This document shows, piece after piece, positions 54,801 through 61,941 of a DNA stretch of 64,000 nt. The notes beneath the pieces are model-generated. The model ran no database searches. It saw only the letters and a program-made list of their open reading frames with translations, and was not told the DNA's origin. Location of the stretch: the NCBI RefSeq assembly GCF_000716605.1, contig NZ_JNXE01000003.1, forward strand, positions 124,001 to 188,000. Direction: 5' to 3'. Made by a program: the position numbers and the translations under genes. The stretch's first letter is position 1, and each line of letters begins with the position of its first letter. The DNA comes from Streptomyces sp. NRRL F-525 (lineage in GTDB: Bacteria; Actinomycetota; Actinomycetes; Streptomycetales; Streptomycetaceae).

Positions 54801-56096
54801 CTCCTGCTGGGCAAGACGGTTCCGGCCGGTTCCAAGATCCGGCTCCAGAAGGACGCGGCCAACACCTCCACCTACGCCATCGACTTCATCAACACCGAGC
54901 AGGCGACGGCGACTCCGAACCCGGACCCGGCCGCCTACGTGGTCCCGGCCGGCTTCGCGCAGCAGGACGTGCAGAACGCGCTCGACAAGGTCCGGATGGA
55001 CACCACGGGCAAGCTCGTCGGCGTCTATCTGCCCGCCGGCGACTACGAGACCTCCAGCAAGCTGCAGGTCTACGGCAAGGCGGTCAAGGTCGTAGGAGCC
55101 GGGTCGTGGTTCACCCGCTTCCACGCCCCCGCCTCGCAGGAGAACACCGACGTCGGCATCCGGGCCGAGGCCACCGCGAACGGTTCGTCGTTCACCGGCT
55201 TCGCCTACTTCGGGAACTACACCTCCCGAATCGACGGACCAGGCAAGGTATTCGACTTCTCCAACGTCTCCAACATCACCATCGACGACATCTGGGTCGA
55301 GCACATGGTGTGCATGTACTGGGGCGCCAACACCGACAACATGACCATCAAGAACTCCCGCATCCGTGACACGTTCGCCGACGGCATCAACATGACGAAC
55401 GGCTCCACGGACAACCACGTGGTCAACAACGACGCCCGGGCCACGGGTGACGACAGCTTCGCGCTCTTCTCGGCGATCGACGCGGGCGGCGCCGACGAGA
55501 AGAACAACCTCTACGAGAACCTGACCTCGACGCTCACCTGGCGTGCGGCCGGTATCGCCGTCTACGGCGGCTACGACAACACCTTCCGCAACATCAGGGT
55601 CGCCGACACCCTGGTCTACTCCGGCATCACGATCTCCTCGCTGGACTTCGGCTACCCGATGAACGGCTTCGGGACCGATCCGACGACGATCGAGAATGTC
55701 TCCCTGGACCGAACGGGCGGCCACTTCTGGGGCTCCCAAGTCTTCCCCGCCATCTGGGCGTTCTCGGCCTCGAAGGTCTTCCAGGGCATCCGGGTCAACG
55801 ACGTCGACATCGACAACTCCACCTACGGCGGAGTGATGTTCCAGACCAACTACGTAGGCGGGCAGGCCCAGTTCCCGGTGAAGGACACGATCTTCACCGA
55901 CATCTCCATCACCAACTCCAAGAAGAGCGGAGACGCGTTCGACGCCAAGTCCGGCTGGGGCATCTGGGCCAACGAGCTGCCGGAACCCGGTCAGGGACCC
56001 GCCGTGGGTTCGGCCACCTTCGTCAACCTGCGGATGAGCGGCAACGCGCAGGACATCCGCAACACCACGTCCACGTTCACGATCAACGTCCAGTAA
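51816..56096 (+). CDS. secreted multidomain beta-helix protein, probable GH87 alpha-1,3-glucanase
   Basis: Extracellular protein of 1,426 residues. Order: Arg/Lys-rich signal peptide (1 to about 38); discoidin (F5/8C) modules at about 42-175 and 180-315; two fibronectin III modules at about 318-405 and 410-498; a third discoidin-like module (about 504-642); two CARDB-like modules (about 645-755 and 758-872); a CBM6/35-like module (about 878-1030); and a right-handed parallel beta-helix (about 1040-1426). The core motif ATGDDSFALF and the GH87-like organisation suggest alpha-1,3-glucan (mutan, fungal cell wall) degradation. Catalytic residues were not assigned. ATG 51816 has AGGAAG 8 bp upstream; the frame extends to 51627. 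Confidence 0.78.
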   Translation: MTRPTRHKKRSPRRRAAIAALASAVMVLGLPAVGAHAAGGPNVAAGAKTTAGSTRGAHKATNITDGDTDTYWQAGKKSAQWVQTDLGKSERVRQVVLRLPEGWQTRKQTLALQGSDDGKSFATLKSSAQYVFSPGDDNTVKISVPSTLARYVRADFSANSVAGTAQLAEMQVLTATAETANLALGKPFSESGHADVYGAANAGDGNQNTYWESTNNAFPQWLQVDLGSSVRVNQVTLRLPGSWPSRSQTLKIQGSTDNQNFTDLTASKAYTFDSSTAQSTTIAFDATTTRYVRVLITANTGWPAGQVSELEVYGPATGDTQAPTAPGNLSYTEPATGQIELNWTAATDDTAVTGYDIYANGQLRSSVAGNVLTYTDTQPAGSDITYFVRAKDAAGNVSANSNSVTRKGSTGDTQAPTAPGSLAYTQSGSDVKLTWQASSDNVQVTGYDVYANDQLLKSLAGDATSYTDTPSATATVTYYVKAKDAAGNVSVASNSVTRAGNGAGSDLAQGKPIEASSYTFTYVAANANDGQTATYWEGGGGAYPATLTTKLGANADLSQVVVKLNPDPAWSTRTQNIQVLGRDQDATAFTSLVAAKDYVFNPASGNTVTIPVSGAAADIQLKFASNTGAPGGQVAEFQVIGTPAANPDLKVTGITHSPAAPVESDTISLTATVTNSGSKASKATDLNFTLGGTKAATADVPVLAAGASTTVTASIGTRDAGSYPLGAEVDPSNKVIEQNEGNNVYTAPDALVVKPVSSSDLVAAPVAWTPSSASAGDNVTFTVAIKNQGTVDSASGTHGVTLTLLDANGATVKTLTGSYNGTIAAGQTTAPVSLGSWTAVNGKFSVKTVIADDTNELPVKRTNNTTTQPLFVGRGADMPYDMYEAEDGAVGGGAQVVGPNRTVGDIAGEASGRKAVTLNSTGQYVEWTTRASTNTLVTRFSIPDGTDTTLDVYVDGQFLKAIDLTSKYAWLYGAETAPGNSPSAGTQRHIYDEANLLLGKTVPAGSKIRLQKDAANTSTYAIDFINTEQATATPNPDPAAYVVPAGFAQQDVQNALDKVRMDTTGKLVGVYLPAGDYETSSKLQVYGKAVKVVGAGSWFTRFHAPASQENTDVGIRAEATANGSSFTGFAYFGNYTSRIDGPGKVFDFSNVSNITIDDIWVEHMVCMYWGANTDNMTIKNSRIRDTFADGINMTNGSTDNHVVNNDARATGDDSFALFSAIDAGGADEKNNLYENLTSTLTWRAAGIAVYGGYDNTFRNIRVADTLVYSGITISSLDFGYPMNGFGTDPTTIENVSLDRTGGHFWGSQVFPAIWAFSASKVFQGIRVNDVDIDNSTYGGVMFQTNYVGGQAQFPVKDTIFTDISITNSKKSGDAFDAKSGWGIWANELPEPGQGPAVGSATFVNLRMSGNAQDIRNTTSTFTINVQ

Positions 56097-56114
56097 CTCC
56101 CGCCGACAGAAGCT

Positions 56115-56154
56115 GAAACGGGGCCGCCCCACCTGACAGGGGCGGCCCCGTTTC
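56115..56154. terminator. strong bidirectional terminator hairpin
   Basis: A 16-bp perfect stem, GAAACGGGGCCGCCCC with its complement, around ACCTGACA; the 3' arm ends in TTTC and the 5' arm begins GAAA, so T- or A-rich ends exist in both directions. It separates the convergent GH87 and GH64 genes. Confidence 0.92.
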
Positions 56155-56169
56155 GCTGTGCGTCCGTGC

Positions 56170-57522
56170 CTACCAGCCGACGGCGACCAGGAGCCACTGC
56201 GGGTTGGCGTGCGAGATGAACGAGGACTGGCCCGCGACATCGTCGTAAGGGAAGCCGTAGGCAAGCTGGTTGATGGCGTTGTCGTGCCAGAACTTGGCGT
56301 AGTAGTTGGCGGGCGCCGCCTTGTAGAACTGCGCCGGGTCGGACTGCTGCGACGCCGGAAGCGTGGCCACATGGCGGTTGAGGGCGGCGCACATGTTGGG
56401 GTCGGCGGCCAGCGAGCCCGCGCAGCCGAAGATGTCGGAGGTCGCCGCGTTCACGCCGACCGACTGGGCGTACGAGGTGAAGTAGTTGGCGTTGGCACCG
56501 CCCGCGCGGAAGCTCGGGTCGCTGCCGGGCGCGATGATCCGGTACGGCGCCTGGGTCTGCGCCAGCACCTTGAACTGGGCCGGCACCGCGTCGGTGAACC
56601 GCTGGAAGGTGGTCGCGCGGTCCTCGGCGAAGGTCGCCCGGTTCTCGCCGACCTCGGTGTCGTAACCGTCCTTGCTGTGCAGGCGCATGGCGAGCTTGAG
56701 GCCGAAGGCGTCGACGCGGGTGGTGTTGCCGTTGAAGACGTTGGAGCCGACCGTGAACTCGATGAAGTCGTAGTAGGAGCTGGTCGGCGAGCCCAGGTAG
56801 AAGTACATGCGGCCCGCGGAGTTGGCGGGCATGTCCAGGTAGGGCTGCTCGGCGATGGAGTGCGTCTGCCCGTTGAAGCTCCAATACACCTGGCTGTCCG
56901 GGTACTTGCCGTTGGTGCGGTTGAGGATCTTCACCTCCACGGCGTTGTTGGCCGCCGGGATGTCGCTGGTGCTGCCCCAGAAGTCGTCGGGCGGGGTGGT
57001 GCTGCCGGGGCCGTAGACCTGGAACTCCCAGAGGGAGTAGCCCCATTGGGTGGCACGGGCGGTGCCGTACAGGCGGACGTAGCGGCCGCTGCCGGTGACG
57101 GTGAGGTTCTGGGTGCCGCCGGTGGCTGTCGTGGTGGAGTAGACCGTGGTCCAGGTGGTCGCATCGGTCGAGGTCTGGATCTGGTAGCCGGTGGCGTACG
57201 CGGCCTCCCAGTTGAGCGAGACGCGGGTGATCTGCTGGACCGTTCCAAGGTCCACCTGAAGCCACTGCGGGTCGGCGAAGGCGGAGGACCAGCGGGTGCC
57301 GGTGTTGCCATCGACGGCCGCGCTCGCGGGGAAGGACCCGCTCTCGGTCGAGGACGCGGTGGCGGGCCGCCCCTGGGACAGCAACTGGTCGGCGGCGCGG
57401 GCGGGCGAGGGGCTCAGGGCGGCGAAGAAGGCGACGATCAGGACGAGGGCCAGACCGAGAGCCGTACGGGAGCGCACGGCTCCGGTCGGAGGTCTGGCGG
57501 AGATGCCGGTGGACGTCTGCAT
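56170..57522 (-). CDS. secreted probable GH64 beta-1,3-glucanase with discoidin/CBM32 module
   Basis: Secreted protein of 450 residues: signal peptide (1-43, hydrophobic LGLALVLIVAFFAAL), an F5/8C/CBM32-type module (about 46-171, QLLSQGRPATASSTESG to WEFQVYGP), a short linker, and a GH64/thaumatin-like domain (about 185-450). The C-terminus YYAKFWHDNAINQLAYGFPYD matches the pattern of laminaripentaose-producing beta-1,3-glucanases. ATG 57522 follows GAGGAGACC. A CebR-like box lies 22 bp upstream of the start. It would act on fungal or plant beta-1,3-glucan beside the GH87 enzyme. The GH64 assignment is by pattern. Confidence 0.75.
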   Translation of the reverse strand: MQTSTGISARPPTGAVRSRTALGLALVLIVAFFAALSPSPARAADQLLSQGRPATASSTESGSFPASAAVDGNTGTRWSSAFADPQWLQVDLGTVQQITRVSLNWEAAYATGYQIQTSTDATTWTTVYSTTTATGGTQNLTVTGSGRYVRLYGTARATQWGYSLWEFQVYGPGSTTPPDDFWGSTSDIPAANNAVEVKILNRTNGKYPDSQVYWSFNGQTHSIAEQPYLDMPANSAGRMYFYLGSPTSSYYDFIEFTVGSNVFNGNTTRVDAFGLKLAMRLHSKDGYDTEVGENRATFAEDRATTFQRFTDAVPAQFKVLAQTQAPYRIIAPGSDPSFRAGGANANYFTSYAQSVGVNAATSDIFGCAGSLAADPNMCAALNRHVATLPASQQSDPAQFYKAAPANYYAKFWHDNAINQLAYGFPYDDVAGQSSFISHANPQWLLVAVGW

Positions 57523-57543
57523 GGAGGGTCTCCTCAGTGGGGT

Positions 57544-57557
57544 TGGGAGCGCTCTCC
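57544..57557 (-). promoter_or_regulatory. CebR-like operator
   Basis: TGGGAGCGCTCTCC differs from the CebR palindrome TGGGAGCGCTCCCA at positions 12 and 14 (T for C, C for A). It lies 22 bp upstream of the GH64 start, inside the 274-bp GH64-thioesterase gap, which also contains GTCCG-GTA-CGGAC (57708) on the thioesterase side. Confidence 0.7.
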
Positions 57558-57796
57558 CCGGGTTGTAGTCCCGCCCCTGCCAGCCGTCAACAACTGAAGC
57601 CGAATCAGCGGGAGTTCGTCGACGCGGGCGCCGATGGCGCGACTTCCGTTCAGGACCCGACCTCAGTCCGCGCTCCGACCCGCCCTGTTCCTCCATCACT
57701 TGACGCGTCCGGTACGGACCTTTCCGCAGGTGGCAGAGTGGCCACCGGAACAGAGCACGGCACGCACGGCGAGAACAGCCTTGGGAGAGAAGTCCG

Positions 57797-58606
57797 TTGA
57801 ACCCCGGAACCCCGGTCCCCGACAGCTACTACGAGCGCATCGACGAGCACCGCTACAAGCCCACCGCTCACGCGGGCGGCGCCTGGGACCCGGACGAGCT
57901 GCACTTCAGCCCGCTCGGCGGACTCGTCGTCCACGCCATCGAGCGCCAGTTGGCGACGCGGCCGGGCGGCGACGGGCTCGTGATGGCGCGGATCAGCTAC
58001 GACATCCTGGGGCGGCTCGCCCTGGACGAGTGCGAGATCCGGGTGGAGGTCGTCCGCCCCGGCCGCACGATCGAGCTGGTCGAGGCGGTGGTGCTGGTCG
58101 CCGACCGGCCGGTGGTGCGGGCCCGGGCCTGGTTCCTCGCCGCGATCGACACCGCCGCCGTCGCGGGCGGCCCGGACCAACGGCTCACCCCTCCCGAGGA
58201 GTTGGCCCCCTGGGAGATGAGCGCGCTCTGGCCAGGCGGATACATCGCCTCGGTCGACGTACGACCGCTCGCGCCACCCCGGCCGGGCCGTACGACCGCC
58301 TGGGTCTCCACCCGGCACACCCTCGTCGCCGGTGAGCCCAGCAGCCCGCTCGCGTCCTACCTCGCCCTCGTCGACACCGCGAACGGCATCGCCGTACGAC
58401 AGCCGCCGACCGCCTGGATCTACCCGAACGTCGACCTGACCGTCCACCTGCACCGCCAACCCGTGGGCGACTGGACCGGGTTGGACACGACGGTCACCTT
58501 CGGGCCCACCGGACAGGGCCTGACGAGCACCGTGCTGCACGACGTCGACGGCCCGGTCGGACACGCGCTCCAGATGCTCACCGTGCGGCCCGCGCCGGAG
58601 CAGTGA
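57797..58606 (+). CDS. acyl-CoA thioesterase-like protein (double hot-dog)
   Basis: Protein of 269 residues with two hot-dog-fold halves, TesB-like: FSPLGGLVVHAIERQL in the first half and a central Trp-rich APWEMSALWPGGY; the second half holds TWIYPNVDLTVHLHRQP-like strands. It should hydrolyse acyl-CoA thioesters. The start is TTG 57797, with GGGAGAGAAG upstream. It converges on the SDR gene with a 9-bp gap. Part of the fatty-acid/acyl-CoA block to the right. Confidence 0.8.
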   Translation: MNPGTPVPDSYYERIDEHRYKPTAHAGGAWDPDELHFSPLGGLVVHAIERQLATRPGGDGLVMARISYDILGRLALDECEIRVEVVRPGRTIELVEAVVLVADRPVVRARAWFLAAIDTAAVAGGPDQRLTPPEELAPWEMSALWPGGYIASVDVRPLAPPRPGRTTAWVSTRHTLVAGEPSSPLASYLALVDTANGIAVRQPPTAWIYPNVDLTVHLHRQPVGDWTGLDTTVTFGPTGQGLTSTVLHDVDGPVGHALQMLTVRPAPEQ

Positions 58607-58615
58607 GCGCGGGCC

Positions 58616-59404
58616 CTACCGCGCGGTCCAGCCGCCGTCCACCGTGAGGGTCGTCCCGGTGACGAAGCGGGACGCGTCGGAGGCGAGGAAGACGGCGGCT
58701 CCGCCGAGTTCCGATACGTCGCCGACGCGGCCCAACGGCGTGCTGTCGACGATGCGTTCACCCCAGCGGCTGGCCAGCAGGCCGGAGCTGAGGTCGGTGT
58801 GGAAGTAGCCGGGCGCGAGGGCGTTGACGCGGACCCCGCGGTCGGCCCATTCCACGGCGAGGGACTTGGTGAGGGCCTCGACCCCGCCCTTGCTCGCGGC
58901 GTAGGCGGCGATCCGCTCGAAGCCGGTGCGGGCGTGCACCGAGGAGACGTTGACGATCGAGCCGGACCGCTGGTCCAGCATCACCCTGCCCGCCTCGCGG
59001 CAACAGTAGAAGGTGCCTTGGAGGTTGACGTCGAGGACCTGCTGCCAGTCCTCGTCGGTGACCCGCTCGCTCCGGGTGAAGTGCGGGCTCGTACCGGCGC
59101 AGTTGACGACCGCGTCGAGGCGGCCGGTGTCGTCGGTGATGCGCCCGACGATGGTCCGTACGACGGTGGAGTCGGCGACCGAGCCGGGCAGGACCAGCAC
59201 CTTGCCGCCGTGGGCGGCGAGTTCGGCCTCCAGGCTCTCAAGGTCCGTCGCCGTACGGGCTGTTGCCGCCACGGTGGCGCCCGCCTGGGACAGGGCGACG
59301 GCGATCGCGCGCCCCAGCCCCTTCCCCGCGCCCGTTACCCACACCGTCCGTCCGTCGAGCCGGAGTTGGGCATTCACGTCATTCACGTCGTTCACGTCCG
59401 TCAT
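58616..59404 (-). CDS. SDR family oxidoreductase (3-oxoacyl/3-hydroxyacyl type)
   Basis: Classical SDR of 262 residues. Motifs: VTGAGKGLG (Rossmann), NCAGTSPH (NAG-like), IVNVSSVHA and YAASKGG (catalytic Tyr-x-x-x-Lys), then APGYFHTDLS. The N-terminus reads MTDVNDVNDVNAQLRL; the repeated DVN arises from a tandem 9-bp duplication near the start. It is 3 bp downstream of the acyl-CoA ligase gene and probably co-transcribed. A hydroxyacyl-CoA or polyketide-type substrate is plausible. Confidence 0.9.
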   Translation of the reverse strand: MTDVNDVNDVNAQLRLDGRTVWVTGAGKGLGRAIAVALSQAGATVAATARTATDLESLEAELAAHGGKVLVLPGSVADSTVVRTIVGRITDDTGRLDAVVNCAGTSPHFTRSERVTDEDWQQVLDVNLQGTFYCCREAGRVMLDQRSGSIVNVSSVHARTGFERIAAYAASKGGVEALTKSLAVEWADRGVRVNALAPGYFHTDLSSGLLASRWGERIVDSTPLGRVGDVSELGGAAVFLASDASRFVTGTTLTVDGGWTAR

Positions 59405-59407
59405 GGC

Positions 59408-60940
59408 TCAGCCCTTCGCGGGGAGGTCGCGCAGGGTCCGCTTGAGGACCTTGCCGGACGGGGTGCGGGGCAGCTCGTCGACGATGTCGAAGCGGGCCGG
59501 CACCTTGAACTTGGCCAGGCGCGCCCGGCAGAACTCCCGTAGTTCCTCGGGCCCCGCGCTCTCGCCGGGCCTGAACACCACGAAGGCACGCGGGACTTCA
59601 CCCCAGCGGGGATGGTCGATCCCGACCACCGCGGCCTCCAGGACGGCCGGGTGCTCGTACAGCACGCGCTCCACCTCGGGCGTGGCGATGTTCTCGCCGC
59701 CGGAGACGATCATGTCCTTCTTGCGGTCGTCGATGAAGAGGAAGCCGTCCTCGTCGACGTGCCCGATGTCCCCGGTGTGGAACCACCCGTCCCGGATCGC
59801 CGCCGCCGTGGCCTTCTCGTCGCGCCAGTACCCGGCGAAGACCTTGGGCCCGCGCAGAGTGATCTCGCCGAGCTCACCGGCCGGAACCTCGGCCCCCGTG
59901 TCGTCGACGATCCGCACGCGCGTGTGCGGCACGGGACGCCCGACCGAGCCCAGCTTGGACAGCGCGTGCTCGCGGTCGAGGAAGGTGTCGCCGGAGACGG
60001 TCTCGGTCAGGCCGTAGGCATCGGCGAACCAGGCGTTGGGGAACGCGGTCATGATGCGCCGGAGCACCGGTTCGGGGGTCTTCTCGCCGCCGCCGAGGAT
60101 GAAGCGGACCGAGCTGGTGTCGTACTCCTCGCGGCCGGGGACCTCCAGGACCGCGTTGACCATGGCGGGCGCCAGCCAGACATTGGTGACACGGTGCTTC
60201 TCGATCTCCTCCAGCACGGCCTGCGGGTCGAACTTGCGCTGCAGTACGACACCGCCGCCCGCGTACAGGACCCCGAGGGCCGGCATGTCCAGACCGCCCA
60301 CGTGGTAGAGCGGCCCGCAGACCAGCGTGGTGTCCGCCGCCGTCAGCCCGAAGTGGACGATGTGGGCGAGGTTCTTGGCCTGGAGGTTTCCGTAGGTGAT
60401 GCGGACGCCCTTGGGCCGTGAGGTGGTGCCGGAGGTGTACATGAGCCGCTGGAGGTCGTCGAGCCCGACGTCCACGGGCTCGACCCGCTCCCCCTTGTGC
60501 CGGGCCAGCAGCTCCTCGTAACCGATCCACGGCTCGTCGAGCAGGTCGCCGCCGATCACGACCCGGTGCTCCAGGTCCGTCAGACACCCGGCGCTGCGCT
60601 CCACCGCCCCCACGAACTCCGGCTCGGTGACGATCACCTTGGCCTGGGCGTGCCCCAGGATGTACTGCCACTCCTCTTCCGAGAGGCGGTAGTTGAGCGG
60701 CAGGAAGACCGCGCCGAGCTGATTGGTCGCGTACACCAGCTCCAGGAACTCCGGCTGGTTGTAGAGCAGCAGGCCTACGACATCGCCGCGCCCGACGCCC
60801 AGTTCGGCCAGGCCGGCGGCCAACTGGTTCACCCGTTCATGCAGATGACGGACCGTCAGACTGCGTCCTTCCTGCGTGACGGCCACGGCGTCGGGCCGCT
60901 GGGCCAGGTGGTGGTCGAGGATGCTCGCGAAATTGTGCAC
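59408..60940 (-). CDS. acyl-CoA synthetase (AMP-dependent ligase)
   Basis: Adenylate-forming long- or medium-chain acyl-CoA ligase, 510 residues. Motifs: YTSGTTSRPKGV (A3), DAYGLTETVSGD (A5), WFHTGDIGHVDEDG (A8) and PRTPSGKVLKR with the catalytic Lys (A10). GTG 60940 (MHNFASILDHHL) is the start. It leads the two-gene unit with the SDR and diverges from the enoyl-CoA hydratase gene across a 174-bp spacer with a palindrome. It activates free acids for beta-oxidation-type catabolism. Confidence 0.92.
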   Translation of the reverse strand: MHNFASILDHHLAQRPDAVAVTQEGRSLTVRHLHERVNQLAAGLAELGVGRGDVVGLLLYNQPEFLELVYATNQLGAVFLPLNYRLSEEEWQYILGHAQAKVIVTEPEFVGAVERSAGCLTDLEHRVVIGGDLLDEPWIGYEELLARHKGERVEPVDVGLDDLQRLMYTSGTTSRPKGVRITYGNLQAKNLAHIVHFGLTAADTTLVCGPLYHVGGLDMPALGVLYAGGGVVLQRKFDPQAVLEEIEKHRVTNVWLAPAMVNAVLEVPGREEYDTSSVRFILGGGEKTPEPVLRRIMTAFPNAWFADAYGLTETVSGDTFLDREHALSKLGSVGRPVPHTRVRIVDDTGAEVPAGELGEITLRGPKVFAGYWRDEKATAAAIRDGWFHTGDIGHVDEDGFLFIDDRKKDMIVSGGENIATPEVERVLYEHPAVLEAAVVGIDHPRWGEVPRAFVVFRPGESAGPEELREFCRARLAKFKVPARFDIVDELPRTPSGKVLKRTLRDLPAKG

Positions 60941-60972
60941 GGCGACTCTCTCGCTCGGCGGCCGGAAATGTC

Positions 60973-60984
60973 CCGACCGGTCGG
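60973..60984. promoter_or_regulatory. 12-bp palindrome in acyl-CoA divergent promoter
   Basis: CCGACCGGTCGG is a perfect palindrome in the ligase/enoyl-CoA hydratase intergenic region, 33 bp upstream of the ligase start. The sequence resembles TetR-type operators that control acyl-CoA genes. The spacer continues with an AT-rich TTGGTCTATAAAACC stretch near 61011-61027. Confidence 0.6.
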
Positions 60985-61114
60985 TTGCCCGCTCCCAAGA
61001 TTTAGTGTACCCCTTGGTCTATAAAACCTGGGAGCCGCACTGTACGACGGAGCGTCCGCGACGACAACCGTCCGCGCACACGCAAAGTCGCTTCGCCGAC
61101 GAGGAGGGTTCTTC

Positions 61115-61927
61115 GTGCCACGCATCCGGCTCGACACCGATGGACCGGTGGTCACGGTCCGCCTCGACAACCCGCCGATGAACGCCTTCGACTCCCTCCA
61201 GAGAGAGGAGCTGGCCACCTGCGTACGCGGGCTGGCCGACTCCCCCGCCGTACGGGCCGTCGTGCTCCATGGCGGCGAACGGCTCTTCGCCGCCGGCGCC
61301 GACATCAAGGCCCTGGCCGCGATGGGCCCGGAGGAGATCCGCGGCTGGAACCGCGCGTTGCAGCGCACCTTCGACGAGGTCGCCCGCCTGCCCATGCCGG
61401 TGATCGCGGCGGTCACCGGCTACGCCCTGGGCGGCGGCATGGAACTGGCCCTGGCCGCCGACTACCGCGTGGCCGCAGAGGACGCGGTCTTCGCCCAGCC
61501 CGAGGTCCAGCTCGGCATCATGCCCGGCTCGGGCGGCACCCAACGCCTGACCCGCCTGATCGGCCCGTCCCGCGCGAAGAACCTCCTGATGACCGGCCGC
61601 AGGGTAAAGGCGGAGGAGGCACTGCGCCTGGGGTTGGTGGACGAGGTGGTCCCTACTGGCTCCGCTTTGAAAGCCGCGTTGACGTACGCCCGCCGTCTGT
61701 CCGAGGGCCCACCCGCAGCCCTGGAAGCCATCAAAGAGGCAGTGGACCACGGCACGGACGCGAGCATGTCGGCGGGCCTAGCACTTGAACGCGCCCTGTT
61801 CACAGGGGTGTTCGGCACAGGGGATGCAACAGCGGGACTCCACAAGTTCCTGAACCGCAGCTCACCTAAGGGGCGCGGGGAACTGCGCGACCAGCCCCCA
61901 CCGGCCGACAGCCAAACCACGACATGA
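61115..61927 (+). CDS. enoyl-CoA hydratase/isomerase family protein
   Basis: Crotonase-fold enzyme of 270 residues acting on acyl-CoA. Motifs: LFAAGADIKALAAMG (oxyanion hole) and the catalytic block GGGMELALAADYRVAAEDA, then FAQPEVQLGIMPGSGGTQR. GTG 61115 is preceded by GAGGAGGG. Normal crotonases end near position 250; here the C-terminus SPKGRGELRDQPPPADSQTTT is translated from the dispersed repeat (copy 5, 61867-61892) and its flank. The start of the next ORF overlaps it by 4 bp. Confidence 0.92.
   Translation: MPRIRLDTDGPVVTVRLDNPPMNAFDSLQREELATCVRGLADSPAVRAVVLHGGERLFAAGADIKALAAMGPEEIRGWNRALQRTFDEVARLPMPVIAAVTGYALGGGMELALAADYRVAAEDAVFAQPEVQLGIMPGSGGTQRLTRLIGPSRAKNLLMTGRRVKAEEALRLGLVDEVVPTGSALKAALTYARRLSEGPPAALEAIKEAVDHGTDASMSAGLALERALFTGVFGTGDATAGLHKFLNRSSPKGRGELRDQPPPADSQTTT
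61867..61892 (+). repeat. dispersed intergenic element, copy 5 (inside the hydratase C-terminus)
   Basis: TAAGGGGCGCGGGGAACTGC followed by GCGACC matches copies 1-4. It lies in frame inside the enoyl-CoA hydratase CDS, so the last residues of that protein derive from the element. Its 3' flank CCCCCACCGGCCG resembles that of copy 1. Confidence 0.9.
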
Positions 61928-61941
61928 AAGGGGCGGAAAAC

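Noticed and set aside
51594..56372. 1,592-residue open frame on the minus strand across the GH87 gene
   Set aside because: It is antisense to a gene with clear domains, signal peptide and ribosome site. Its composition (Val/Gly/Asp/Arg-rich) is what GC-rich antisense frames give.
57697..57730. Regulatory palindrome GTCCG-GTA-CGGAC upstream of the thioesterase
   Set aside because: Only a 5+5 repeat; expected often by chance in DNA of this composition.
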